This document shows, one piece after another, positions 1 through 12,000 of a DNA stretch of 31,789 nt. The stretch covers positions 1-31,789 of the forward strand of contig RCNN01000366.1 in assembly GCA_003667245.1 (NCBI GenBank). The letters run 5' to 3'. This stretch comes from Heterostelium multicystogenum. Taxonomy: Eukaryota > Evosea > Eumycetozoa > Acytosteliales > Acytosteliaceae. Below the pieces are notes generated by a model that had not been told where the DNA came from, did no database searches, and saw nothing but the letters and a program-made list of their open reading frames with translations. The first letter of the stretch is position 1. Every line of letters starts with the position of its first letter. The position numbers and the translations under genes are program-made.

Positions 1-24
1 CATCATTATTATAGATAAGGGCAA

Positions 25-692
25 ATGGCTTCGACTACAGCTACTGCTACTTCTGCGACACCTGTGATCATTTGATTTGACTATAGTATGTCACAGATTG
101 TGTTTGTTGGTGAGCATGTTACCATTGGCTAAAGGAAACTGTGTTGCACCCTAAGGCATCGATAACCTTCTTTATATGGTGCACCTATAAATCATTGGTG
201 AAAATAATATCATTGAAGAGTTAGTTTGTATTGTAAAATCGTTCGAAAGAACCAATGTCTATTGGTTTTGGTAATCTGTTTGAAGTTGGCTCAGGTAAAA
301 TAACGACTGCTACGACTACAACATAATGTTTGATTTGGTGAAATTGACAGGCAACTTCATTTATTATTTACTATAGTTATAGAATGTAAATCGAATTGGT
401 AATGAAAATATATAGTTGAAGCGAAAGCAAAGGTCAGCAGGTGGTGTCACGATTGCCAATGGTTGTACTATAGGAGCTGGATATATATCACACCAGAGAA
501 TGAACCAATATGACAATAATACAACTGTATCTGGGCCAACTTTACACAGAATAAACTCAACGATACCACTTGAAGTATGTAAATCAATTAATGAAATCAA
601 TCTATCTATCTATCTATTTGAAAGCAATCTATTAATATCTACATCAGATGCATAGTGCAACTCATTTAAAACATTTAGAATTCTCTACATAA
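25..692 (+). CDS. dctn6: Dynactin subunit 6 (p27) homolog, with several frameshifts
   Basis: This gene encodes the p27 subunit of the dynactin pointed-end complex, a left-handed beta-helix protein built of hexapeptide repeats that helps dynactin bind dynein cargo. Across three frames the fragments follow the family in order: GEHVTIG, then VLHPKASI, then IIGENNIIEE, then EPMSIGFGNLFEVGS, then GVTIANGCTIGAG, then TVSGPTLHRI. After an intron at 575-647 (GTATGT...CAG) comes a short last exon ending LKHLEF at the TAA at 690-692. A second intron starts at 295 (GTAAAA) and ends at 350 or 376. The ATG at 25 opens a Thr/Ala-rich stretch, but an in-frame TGA follows at 73, so the N-terminus is uncertain. 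I count about five single-base shifts. The 3' end lies 77 bp from the convergent neighbour. The identification is firm, but the exact protein is not recoverable from this sequence. Confidence 0.8.
597..617. repeat. Short TCTA microsatellite inside the last dctn6 intron
   Basis: About five tandem copies of a TCTA tetranucleotide lie within the intron at 575-647. This is ordinary simple sequence for an AT-rich amoebal genome. Confidence 0.7.
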
Positions 693-769
693 AAACCTTA
701 CCCAATTTCCACAATATGAAAGAAATAGATTACAATAAAAGTAGAGCTAGAAGATTTGTAAATATAAAC

Positions 770-1167
770 TCATATTTCAATTTCATTGCTATCTTTATAG
801 TTGCTTGTTAAGGCAGTTGTGCTCGTTGTCGTAGTCTGTGCAGGTGTAGAGATGGAAGATGTAGCTGGTTGAGGTTGATATTTTAGTCAAATTAGGATTA
901 GGAGGATTATCAATCAATTCTTTCCAGGGGTCTTCAAGAAAACGATTGTTTAAAGTAAAAGGTTGTTATGAAAGTTGCTTGATTGTTGTTGATATTATTG
1001 TTATTATTTGGTTGGTAGTAGCTATTTCTATAACCTCCACCTCTTCCTCTATTGTTTCCTCCTCTAAATCCACCACCTCTTCCACCTCTGCCTCTCCCTC
1101 TTCCTCTTCCGCCACCACCACCACCTCTATAGTTGTTGTTATTATTATTATTAAAACCACCAAACAT
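770..1167 (-). CDS. Gly/Arg-rich small protein with MPLKIP-type C-terminal motif (two frameshifts)
   Basis: The protein starts MFGGF at the ATG complementary to 1165-1167. An Asn run, a long Gly/Arg (RGG-like) tract and another Asn run follow. It then reads YFKQSF, and one base later in another frame LEDPWKELIDNP. Joined, this matches the C-terminal signature of human MPLKIP/TTDN1 (YFKPSMLEDPWAGLEP), a nuclear protein mutated in non-photosensitive trichothiodystrophy. MPLKIP likewise has a Gly/Pro-rich disordered N-terminus before this motif. Two single-base excesses explain the breaks: the A4 run at 938-941 and the T4 run near 883-886. After the second, the frame continues as a Thr/Ser-rich tail to the stop at 770-772, giving about 130 residues. 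RGG tracts usually bind RNA. The family assignment rests on one motif plus the overall composition. Confidence 0.6.
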
Positions 1168-1514
1168 GTTTGTTGTAAATGCAAATATGTCTGTTCTAAA
1201 GTTATACAATGAAATGAATTTTTGATCAAAAACCAAAAAAAAACATAGTTCACTTCAATTCTTGGTAGAATCCTTTAATCATAACTCTTAGATTCTAAAT
1301 TATGTAAACTATAATTATGATTACTTAGTCTACGAATAGATCAGAAGTAAAAGAATTCTCTCTTGATTGTTTTGATAATTATATTTTATTTATTTATATG
1401 ATAATATTATCTGTTTCAATTGTGGTTGTGATTTTACGGTCATTGTCTTGTTTGTACCTATTGTATTGTAGTTTTTACTACCTATTGTGCTAAATTATAA
1501 AGAATGGAGGTCGT
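1168..1514. other. Intergenic spacer, nothing recognised
   Basis: AT-rich DNA between the 5' end of the Gly/Arg-rich gene and the 3' end of mrpl15, both on the minus strand. It presumably holds the promoter of the former. No coding region, RNA gene or clear repeat was seen. Confidence 0.5.
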
Positions 1515-2569
1515 TTAATTGGATTCTTTTGGAGTTGGTGGAGATCCATCGGTGGAATAAGCACCCAAATATCCAGTTGGGTGATTTGGATACTTTTCTT
1601 TCAATTTAAGTGGTACTCTTGCGCGCTTTGGTGTGAAATCAAACTTCTCTGGCTTGAGCAAGAATCTCAATCCAACACGATCGTAATAGACATTGGATGC
1701 AGTACCACCCAATTCTTCAATAGTCTTTCGAGCAGTCTCTGAGAAATCACTCAATTCTATATTAATTTTATGTTTAAATGTTTCTTTGCCCTAGAGATGT
1801 TGTTTGTCGACAGCAAATCAGTGGTTAGCAAAATACACATACAATTAAATCAAATTGATCACGCTTACAGTTCCCAAAAGTTTAATACCAAATTTGACTT
1901 TACCAACTGCATTGGCATCGTAGAGATGCTTCATTGTGATTGTTTCATTTGGATTGATAATTCCATCTTCGATCAACTGTGACAATTTCTCCAAATTCAA
2001 TGGATTGAGTACTCTTGCGAATCTTGCATTTGAGAAACCATACTTTCTCATCTTCTTAAACAATGGTGTTTGTCCACCTTCAAATCCTCTTGGTATATCT
2101 ATATATTGTGTGATAGCATATTAGAATCTGTCCGATGCATCTGCTGTTGTAGTTGCTGTATGATACATACTGTGACCTGCTCTTGCCTTTGACCACCATG
2201 ACCTCTACCTGATGTTTTACCCTTTCCTGAACCAATACCTCTACCTAATCTGATTTTCTATTTAAAATGAAAAGAGCAACTGTAAGTTAATCTAATCTGA
2301 AGCTTCATTTCAACATCTATGCATTCTGTTTGATGTATTATAAATGATATCTATGATCATTCTATCTTGCACCTGTTTGATTGCTTGATTGATAGCACGA
2401 TCATACTTTTTTGTTTGCACCTGGATTATCTCTAAGGTTGTTTAATGAAATTTCGTGTGGAAGGGAAATGATGGTTCTCTTGAAAGATGTGTCTATATTG
2501 GAGTTGTTTGATGAAAAAGAAGTATTGAATAGAGAAGTTGCAGATGCAACACCAAATCTATTTATACAT
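1515..2569 (-). CDS. mrpl15: Mitochondrial ribosomal protein uL15m, four exons, three homopolymer shifts
   Basis: This is the large-subunit mitochondrial ribosomal protein L15. Read on the minus strand, exon 1 ends SLNNLRDNPGANKK. Exon 2 gives KIRLGRGIGSGKGKTSGRGH. Exon 3 gives IPRGFEGGQTPLFKKMRKYG. Exon 4 gives LSDFSETARKTIEELGG and runs to the stop at 1515-1517. These match the bacterial L15 pattern NL..NPGA.KK, GRGIGSG.GKT.GRGH and RGFEGGQ(T/M)PL. Introns lie at 2258-2406, 2099-2170 and 1757-1868, all GT..AG. Three one-base errors break the frame: an extra A (run 2561-2563) just after the start codon, a missing A (run 2188-2190), and a missing G at the exon 3 donor near 1868. With the first corrected, the protein starts MYNRFGVASATSLFN, a plausible mitochondrial presequence. 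Confidence 0.88.
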
Positions 2570-3359
2570 TGTGGTTGCAATGATAATGGTACTGTTGATC
2601 AATGACTTTGATGTTGATGAGATGCATAATGATGCAAATCTGCTTGATAAAGACATCATGATTGATTGATTGATTGATTCTACTGCTATTGGCCAACAAT
2701 CGAAACTAATAACAAATCTATCTAGTCAATATTACAAATCAATAACTGAGTTACACAAACAATGAAATACTTCATCGTATTTTCGTTTTCATTTTAAAAA
2801 AATTCAAAAATTTTGTTTTAAAAAAAATTAAAAGAGCCATCATAATTGCCTTTGTTTGCCAAAAGGTTCAAAAGTCCTTCAGCATATTATAGGATTGGCG
2901 GTGAATGTATAATGTGTTTAGTTTATAATGTTATACTTTTTATATTATTTAATTAAATGTTGCATGCTTTATCAAATCAGTATGGTTTGTAAATCAAAGA
3001 CAATTTGTATAACATGTAGATTGCTATAGATCAAATGAAAGATATATCTGACTTGATAAGACCATAGTACACTTTTATTTGTACAAATACTATAAATAAC
3101 TATAAATAATTAATATATATGTATTTACTTATGTTGAAGTATTTGTATCAAGTTTTATTTTAGCTTTTTGTTGTTTGCTGACGGTGTTAATGTGGTGTTT
3201 GGTTGTTTGTTATATTTGATAAAAGTATAACTATAAGATTAGATTGTTATAGATTTGTTTAATAATGATAAATGATTGATAACAAAAGTGATAGTTTTAA
3301 AGATATAAATAAAGAGGAGGAACTTAAAGTTATAAATAAAGTTGCATATAAAGAAAGAG
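2570..3359. other. Divergent intergenic region with short ATTG tandem repeat
   Basis: This is upstream DNA shared by mrpl15 (minus) and the spore-coat-like gene (plus). It contains an ATTG repeat at about 2661-2679 and A/T homopolymer runs around 2795-2830. I see no gene or structured RNA in it. Confidence 0.5.
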
Positions 3360-4642
3360 ATGATGATGATGCTCTTAAATATAACTACAAAAGATTTATC
3401 AGTTTTAAATTATAGTCAACAACATAATCTATTTAAAATTAAACTAAGTATCAAATATTTTGATAATTTTATTGTTGTTGTTGCTTCTCAGTCCGATGCG
3501 CATCAGTGGACTTGGCCAGTGCGAAACCCTTGGTCCTGACTCTTGTCTCACAGCTTATCCTGACTGTATCGTAGTGCCCATCAGAGCATGTTGCTACGGT
3601 GTTGGTTCAGTATGTGTTAGCTCCACCTACACCTCGATCATTGACAACGGTAACATGACGAGCAGAGGTGAGCCAAAGTGTTTGAAGAATGTAATTACCA
3701 ATCAAGTCTACCAACTCGACTACGAGATATCGCAGCTGCCTGGCTATGAAATAACCTCGCCCAACAATGCGACTTGTGAGTCTATGAATTGCGAGGGTCT
3801 TGGGTTGGTATGTGTCAATCAAACGTCTGCCTGTGTTCTGGAAGATCTTGAGTGTTGCAGACCTGTCCCTACTTGCATACAGAGTAGCAATACTGGCAAT
3901 ATCCTCGACCAGTACAGATGGCAAACTAGTCGAGGAATATGTGATCTTCCTTGTAAAGTTGGTTTTGTATGCAAGACGATCAGAGGTGTTCCTCAGTGTG
4001 TTCCAAAAACATGCAAAGATCTGGTATGTGACGAAAATGAGTGAGTGTATTAATATGGTCGAACTGGAATGGCATCTTGCTTCTTGAAAATCGACAAAAC
4101 TGGAGTATTACCATCATGTCAACACTCACAATGTCCGATCGGATTTGAATGTAAGAAAGGAGAATTCACAGATTATGATTGTATACCAGAGACAACTGAC
4201 CTATTCCGTAAGTTTCATATGAATTATGTAAATCTTGAGACGAACACTTACATATTTTGAATAACAGAGGAAGATTATAACTGCTCATCTTGTCCACCTA
4301 ATTTCATTTGCGACCAATTTGGATGGGGTATTATGTGTACGGAGTGGTCTTTCCTCAGAGTCTGAACCTCTACAATGTTTTGGATCCAATTGTTTATTCG
4401 CACAGTTCTGTAATAATGTAACGCAACGATGTGAGTTCCACCGTTGTTCAGATAATCCCAATTTTATGTGCGGCAGATATGGTTTGTGTTCAATTCGACG
4501 TTACACAACCGAGGGTATGTGCATCAAAGTCAGTAGTCCCCTATACAGATACTCCTCTGTGGCTTCAGAAATTCCCCATTCCTCAACAATAGAGATACAT
4601 TTACCTCTACCAATTAAAATTGTCTATACGCATACAGAATAG
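3360..4642 (+). CDS. Cys-rich secreted protein resembling dictyostelid spore coat proteins (broken by frameshifts)
   Basis: A Leu-rich hydrophobic segment (IILLLLLLLS) is followed by a cysteine-rich body, CETLGPDSCLTAYPDC then CCYGVGSVC, which resembles the N-terminal domain of dictyostelid spore coat (Cot) proteins. Follistatin-like/FOLN-type repeats follow, such as CDLPCKVGFVCKT, CKDLVCDENE, CQHSQCPIGFECKK and CSSCPPNFICDQFG. An intron at 4208-4267 joins DLF to QEDYNC. Frame breaks are seen near 4037-4060 and in the G4 run at about 4323-4326. The N-terminus is also uncertain. Removing one T from the T4 run at 3458-3461 would link an ATG cluster at 3360-3369 to the hydrophobic segment, but a separate 5' exon is possible. 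The role is inferred: a Cys-rich coat or matrix protein assembled outside the cell. The exact family is unconfirmed. Confidence 0.6.
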
Positions 4643-4990
4643 GATAAAGTGATAAACAAATTATGTAAATAATTTCAACCGAACAATCCATAGAATCATC
4701 AGAATATGTTTTACAAAAGTTGCATAGATTTTAAATGATATTATAATAATATTATCTATTCAAAATAAAAAAGATTCTAAATTCTTATATTGTAGAGATT
4801 GATATCTCATTTTACATTAAAATTTTTAAATAAAAGATATTTTGAACTATCTTCGGATTAACATTAAAATCAAGATTCAAAGTTGGAATGATCAGAGATA
4901 TTCTGAGAGAAAATGTACATTTATAAACCCTAGGAAAGTGGATGATGCTTAGTTCATTTATTCCTCCATCTCTTATCATAGCTAGCAATA
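4643..4990. other. Intergenic spacer, nothing recognised
   Basis: AT-rich DNA between two genes on the plus strand, holding the 3' flank of the spore-coat-like gene and the presumed promoter of the B-box gene. Nothing coding was recognised on either strand. Confidence 0.5.
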
Positions 4991-6062
4991 ATGTCACCAA
5001 CTTTATATCTAAAGTGTAAAATTCATGTTGATCAATTATATATCTTATATTGTATAAATTGTAATTGTTTAATTTGCATCGATTGTTTGGTTGCCAGTCA
5101 TCAAAGTCATCAAGTGTTAACCATTCAAAATCTAGTTGAAGGTCCTTCATCAAATTCATCAACTCCTTCATTATCATCTATATCCTCATCACCAACAAGA
5201 CCAATTTGTTTAGCAAAAGATCTGCAATTGTTGTATTTCTCAGAATCAAACAACAATCAAATTCTCACTTTGAACTTGGATACCGGTGCCCCTGGTGCAA
5301 CATTAGGATTCACCGAATTGAATCACGAAGGTTCTACGCAATCTATGTAAAGAATAAGAAGACCATCTATTTCTTTGGCGGTTCTCACCAGAATACAATG
5401 GATAAACTCGAAATCTATCATTTGCTATTCCAAAAGGGAGAAGTTCGTGATTTAAATACTGTTAAAGGAGAAACATTTCTGCTGTGTTTGACGGGGTCCG
5501 TTACATCTACCTTACCAACAAGCCATCATCAAGCAAATCTGATTTAGTTGTGGAGAGATATGATATAGTTAGAGGAACATTCGAAGTTTTGGGTTACTTG
5601 GTATCGAAATCCCAATACATCAAAATTGATGTTGTGACACTTGGTAACAATAAGTTCCTTTATGCATTTGATAAAAAAAAATGTACAAAGATTGTTGTTA
5701 GATCCATCCAATTTGGGACAGAAATTTCAAGTTGTTGCAGAAGATCAACCATTGCCTTCAGATGTTTTCCATATTTATAGTAATGAAAACTATATCTACC
5801 TTTTCAGTTTTGGATACCTAAATGTTTTTTCTACCAAAAAGAATCAATTAGAATTGATAAAAGAGTTTGCTACCGAAATGAGACAGTTTACTTTGAAAAA
5901 GAGAGTAATTCTTTGATAGTCTTGAGATTAGATTCTTCAAATTATGGAAGATATTATCTTGAATCTTCTCCAGTCTATCCAATGGATAACACTTTATTAC
6001 CTGCCCAAGACAATTTATCAATCAAAAATTTCATAGTTGCTATTGATAACTATAAAGAATAA
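4991..6062 (+). CDS. B-box zinc finger protein with a beta-propeller-like C-terminal part (four frameshifts)
   Basis: The first 40 residues hold a clean B-box: CKIH, eight residues, CINC, NCLI, CIDC, then HQSH, giving the C-x2-H...C-x2-C-x4-C-x2-C...H-x2-H ligand set. A Ser-rich linker follows. The rest repeats short strands such as KKTIYFFGG, VRYIYLTNK, NNKFLYAFD and NYIYLFSFG, like the degenerate Kelch/propeller regions found behind B-boxes in many dictyostelid proteins. Four single-base indels at runs break it: TT at 5332-5333 (short by one), TTT at 5476-5478 (short by one), A9 at 5673-5681 (long by one) and AAA at 5876-5878 (short by one). With these allowed for, one continuous frame of about 357 residues runs to the stop at 6060-6062. 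The stop lies 34 bp from the stop of the convergent nuclease gene. The binding partner is unknown. Confidence 0.7.
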
Positions 6063-6096
6063 CATAAAATAGAATTAAATAAAAATAGATTGTATT

Positions 6097-9000
6097 TTAT
6101 TGAATGTTGATGATATTGGAATATTGATTTTCAATGATAATTTGGATTGATTGAGGCTTGTTAGTGAAGGAACATTCCATAATTGAACTTGTCAAGAATG
6201 TCGTGCATGTTTCATTGTTGCCTGTCGAGTGTATCAATTTGGCAAATGATGTTGATGGATCAAATGCTATTCCTGATTCGATTGGAACGAAGTTGTTTCC
6301 AATTATTTGAATCTTATTGTTGATGGAATTGATTGAGTATGATAGAATCGAAGGTGCTTCATATGATATTGTGTTTGCTAATATTATTGAAATCGACCAA
6401 CTGATCTGAAATCGATGCTGAAATTGAAATATTCATTCCAATTCCAGGTGGAATATAACATTCAATGAAGAGATCAAATGGATTACATTCAATTTCAATG
6501 AGGTCATTCAGTTTGAACTCTACTTCACTTTGGAAGATTCCATATCCATATCCATCCAATTGAATCAATCCACCTTTGGTCTGAACACTTCGATTGTTGA
6601 ATATTGTCACAACTGCTTGAAGATATGTGATATTTGATGCAATTGTTTGTTGATCTCCAACTTGGATGACCAATGGTTGAGTGAGTGTATCATATTCCAA
6701 TTGGAATTCGATTCTATCATTGGTAATGTTGCTGATTTCAACAAGGTTATTGTCAATAAATAATAATGTTGGAAGATCATCATCTTCATATGGTGTACCA
6801 ATTCCATCTCCGAATACAACGATTGTGTCTGTGGGATCTCCTGATGAAGGATTCAAGGAAGATATTTTTGGTCCACTGAAACTGAATGTTTGTGAGCTGA
6901 GTGAATTAATATCCAATTTGGTTGTTTGGTCATTCACAATGACAGAGACTGATCGGTAGTGTCCAATTCCATGTGGAGTCAAACAAACAATGGAATCTGA
7001 ATTAACAGATACTATTGGAGAACAATCAAGTTTTCCATCAAATAATACTTTAACAACTGATGTATCATTTCCAAAATCAGAACCAGAGATTGTGAAGAAA
7101 TCACCTCCAAAACTATTGATGATCGATGGTTGAACATTATTGATCTTTGGTTTGTTGTATGAAAAGATAAACTTTGTTCTTTGAAGATTGAATATCGTTT
7201 GTGGTGTTGATATTTTGAATTTCATTGTTGATTCCTGTTCCAGATGGAACTAAACATGAGAGTTGTTTTGATGAAATCAATGTTGTTTCAGTGCATTCGT
7301 TGTCACCAATTGAAACAATCATCGATGAATTGAATCTGATTCCATTGATTGTGATGTAGTAGTTTCCTGTGGTTGATCCTGTTTGTCTATCGATAGACAT
7401 AATGATTGGTCCTGAATCTGAACAAATCGAATCAAAATTATTTGAATGGAAATCAGATTCACTGATCATCTTGATGTCACAAAGTTGTGAGTTGAGTGTC
7501 GATATAATCATTCCATCATAATCATTGGAGATATGACCATTGTAATCATTTGGTTTTGGATGATAATATACTTCAAAGTCTCCAAATCTTGAAACACTCT
7601 TTGATTCGAAAATAATGATACTTTCGAGAATAAAAGTGATTGATGTGATCGAGAGTGGTGATGTGATTGAAACTCTTGTTCCAGTGGTTCCAACTGATTC
7701 ATATCCAAGATTGATTGGGTTTCCAGTTTGATCTCTATTAATTTCATCAATGAATCTGATTGGTTGATTGTGATATTGATTAATTGGATCTAAAATCAAA
7801 GTGTTTATAGCTCGACTTTGATTGTAAATGTTTATCCATTTGTCGATTGCGGTTTCTAACTTTTGTTGTTGATAGCTGCTGAGTGTGATAATTTTACTTT
7901 CATTGATTGATGATAGTGATGTTGAAACAAGTTGTTCAATTCCAGAAGAGATTGATTGTTCATCCCAATTCAAAAATATTTGTTGTACTGAGTCTGAAGT
8001 GCTGGAAACCCCTGATTCTGATGATACAAGATCAGAAGTAACAATGAAGCTTCTCTTCATATATGATGGCATAACAAATAGTATATCATCATCTATATCT
8101 TCGCTTCCATCCACATTCATTGCATCCACAGGTGGATCTATTAATTTATGATTGACTAGAATCTCTTGCTTATTAATAGTAGATGAATAAATATCATCAA
8201 GTAAATCGAATATCTCAACCATTGGTGAGATATCGATATCATTTTCATCTGTCATTTTAACCATAGCTTTAATAAGTACATCTGTTGGAATAATATCAAC
8301 ATTATTGGCTCTGTTCGTTGTTCCTCCATAACCATCAGAGTATGATAGTTTCATCCAATCCCAAGCAGCAGATGCACTTCTTTTGAATTTCTCGGCAAGT
8401 GATGCTCCATTCACAGTACTTAAACTTTAAAATGAAGAAAATTATTAATAAAACAAGTGTCAAAAATAAATAGAAATAGTTGTGACATACTCAGAATAGG
8501 TTTCGATATTTGAGAATCCTGTGAATCCTTGGAAACATACATCAATGTTTGGACTTGTAGTTACTTTCAAATCCTAAAATTATATGAATTTGGTTAATCT
8601 CAAGTCTATTGCTGTTGATAATAATATGATTATTACATTGTAAAGTTTCTTTGAGATTGCAAGGATAACACCATTTGCCCAATTTGGATCGATATCATCA
8701 ACATTGAATGTTTTCTTAGAGACATCACTGACTTTTTCATAAATATATTTTAGTGTCATCAAATATGCGATTTCTTCTTCACAAATATCATTTGAAACTC
8801 TGATGATAAATGGCGTTGAAAATTGTGATCTGGTGATAGCTCCAGTGGTGTCAACAAGATATTGATAGAAATTGTTGACTGCACCTGGAAGTTTGGTTTG
8901 GAATTCTGATGTGAATTTCAAAAGTTTGAAATCATTGTTGTTCATGATGCTATATGTTCTTGAGGGGGATGTATGACCATACACATAATTGCTAGTAGGA

Positions 9001-12000
9001 CAATCTGGAATAACGACTGGATTTGTTCTTTGGATCTGTAAAGTTCTGGCATTATTCATATTACAGTCTGTAACAGAATTTTTGTATTCGCATACAGAGC
9101 CAATTGAAGAATCATAAGCAATATAGTGAAGTGACATGACATCAACAGATACATAAGTTTTTAAATCGGGTTGATTAATAGTGGGTACAGATGGGACACA
9201 TGTTTTTTCTCCATCGGGACTAACAATATCGGAATTATAGATGTTTCTAAGAGGTTGAATCAATAGTTCAACATCAGATGGTTGCAAAATTGTGGAGTGT
9301 CCAATTGTCCAAATAGATTTTGGTGTTTGGGAAATAATGTTATCGTTAGCCATATAATCTTTTACCTCAACAAAGATATCGTTGGCCCAGTTGTTTGGTC
9401 TCATCATTTTAATTGGTTGCTTCAGTTTGAAAAATAATTCAACTGCAAGACTTTGAAGTAGTATATTAATATTAAATTCTATTAGTTTTAAATTTGATTT
9501 AGAACTTACAAATTTTTTTTAGTTCCAATTATATCACTGTTTGTAATAACACTGTATCTTCTCACCATTCTATTGAATTGATATACCAAGGTTGGATGTT
9601 GGAAACAAATTGCACCACCACCTCTCTTTCCTTGACCGACATGTCTGTTTAAATCTCCAACACAAAAAAAGTTCTCTATTTCCAATATATATTAGAATTA
9701 TGAAATACTTGAAACATATTAATAAGTTTTACCATTGGTATCTCTTGAGTGAGAGCCATATGCAGGATACATTGAGAAAGCCATCTTACTATGATCCTGT
9801 AAATGAATAGGTATAAGTACCATAATTAAAAATTGAATAGAATAAAATTATACTGACACTCGTATGTCCATATTCATTATTAATATAATCATCATCAGCA
9901 TCATCATCATCGTCTTGGCTAGCTAAATCAAAAGGAAGTTCTAGATCTATGACACTTGTCAATTCCTCTTGTGGAGGATACAGAGTAAATCCACCAGTAT
10001 AGGTATTCGCAAACATCTTTCTTTGGAATACTCTTGCAATGATTTTCCAAATATCCAAACCATCGTAATTTTTGCCATCCATCATAAAATAAGGGGTTAA
10101 TGTAGTAACTTTTTTCATTGCTGTTGCGGTGACCTTCATAGAAGTCTTCATGAAATATCTCATTTTGAGACCTGCAACATCTAAGACATCTGTTTTCCAC
10201 CAACAATATCCTTCTAATTGTTCCATTGTTCGACCATTAACTTTGAGTGCTTCAATACAATCATTGCTAATGTCTTGTGGCTTCTTTTGTGGTATTCCAT
10301 TAGTTGAAGTTCTAGCTGTTAACTTTGAGTAGTCAGCAATGTAATCATATAGGTAAGGGTATTTGTTTTGTTGTATTGTTGACCATGTGTCCATATTGGG
10401 GAATGGACTGTAAGCAGGTTGAAGACTAGCATCATTCTTCAACAAAAACTCGGTTACTTTGTTGAAATCGTTGAAGTTGTAACAAAAGAAATGCTGATTC
10501 TTTGCCGCTTTACCTATGAATTGATGTCCATCTTTCTTTAGAGCACAATCAACATCATCCTTGTCTTTTTTAAATTTGGGGCCTGGTACCATGCCTGGAA
10601 AATATGGATTGGAATGAATGATATGGTATCCAGTAATAACATCAGGTGTTGGTTCATCCCAAACAAGAATGTTCTTTACATGTCCCATTCCATTTGATCC
10701 GTTAAGTTTGATTTTTTGTTTACCAGATTTTGGGTCTCTTGTACCAATTTGATCATTAAATGTCATATAATAGTAATCTATATGTTGTTCAAATGTTGCT
10801 TCCAATGGACTGAATTCATTATCTGCAAGATTCAAGTTATGTTTCAATTGTAATGAATCGATGGTCGAGTCAATATAGAGGTAATCTTGAGTATCTTTAA
10901 GTCGATAGATAAACCACCAATCGACAGGATTGTTTCCTCCATTCACAGGTAATCCAAGACATGATAGACTGTAGGATTTGTATTTTTGCCATCAATAGAG
11001 TCAACATATGGTGAGACATTGTTTGGTCTGACTTTTAAGGCGATATCATAGGTTCCTGGTGACATCTTTGGGATGACACATGTAAGTTTTGTGTTTGGAG
11101 TATCCATCGCAATTGAACCACAACTGTAAATACCAAAGTCAATGACAATATTTGAAGGTACATTTCCAAATCCAGTTCCTGTGATCGTGATGGTGTGGGT
11201 TCTAGCTTCTGTTCCTTGATCAGGTGTGACTTGTGTAATCGATGGTCCTTGATAAACTAAATTCGATCCAGTGTTGAATTCATGTACGCCACCTTCATTA
11301 CAACAAGAACAACTGGGAAACTTCCTGGAAGATGTCGAGGGATGGTACAAGTAATTTGAACATCCAAAATAGTGCATCCACCTACTAATGGGAGTCAATT
11401 TTGACATCATTGACCAAATTTAAGTCAGTTCCAACGATTTTGAGCTCACCTCCACCAATCAAAACTGTTGTTGTTTGTTGTTGTGATGTAATCAAATGGA
11501 ATGAAGTATTTGAATGATACAGTTGATCGATACTCTGTTGTCTTGACAAAGAGTGAAAGGACTTCTGATTTGCTTGTATCTCCAGGTGGTATGGTGCATG
11601 TCAATGTGTTGACTCCGGTTTGTGCAATCTTTGGTACAGAGTTTGTTGTTGATCTTGATTTGAACTGATGCTTCGATCTCTTCTTTTGTCAACCCAACTG
11701 GGAAGTTTTCCGTTGTAATGGTAACTGGTGTTGATGTATGCAAGTATCCTCTGATTGGCTCCACTGATTTGATTGATGGCGCAAATACTTTTTAATTGGG
11801 GTGGATCATTTGGTTTAGCATTAACGTACACATCGAATGTGTTGCCGAGATCAGAGAGAGTGATAGCATTTAGATCAAGATAAATGGTATTCTCATTCGA
11901 AGTATCATCCTTATTGAATTCTTTGTCTCCAATGTACAGCTTGCTATTTGGGTGGAATCCAGCACCGTTGATTGTCAACTTCCATGTTTCTTTGTTTGTT

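Noticed and set aside
946..1253. Long open frames of Ser/Thr or Val/Glu repeats over the Gly/Arg-rich gene.
   Set aside because: They are alternative-frame and antisense readings of the repetitive Gly/Arg codons. Only the MFGGF frame leads into a conserved motif.
3607..3924. A 105-codon antisense frame in the spore-coat-like gene.
   Set aside because: It is the shadow of a cysteine-rich coding exon on the plus strand and has no protein-like features.
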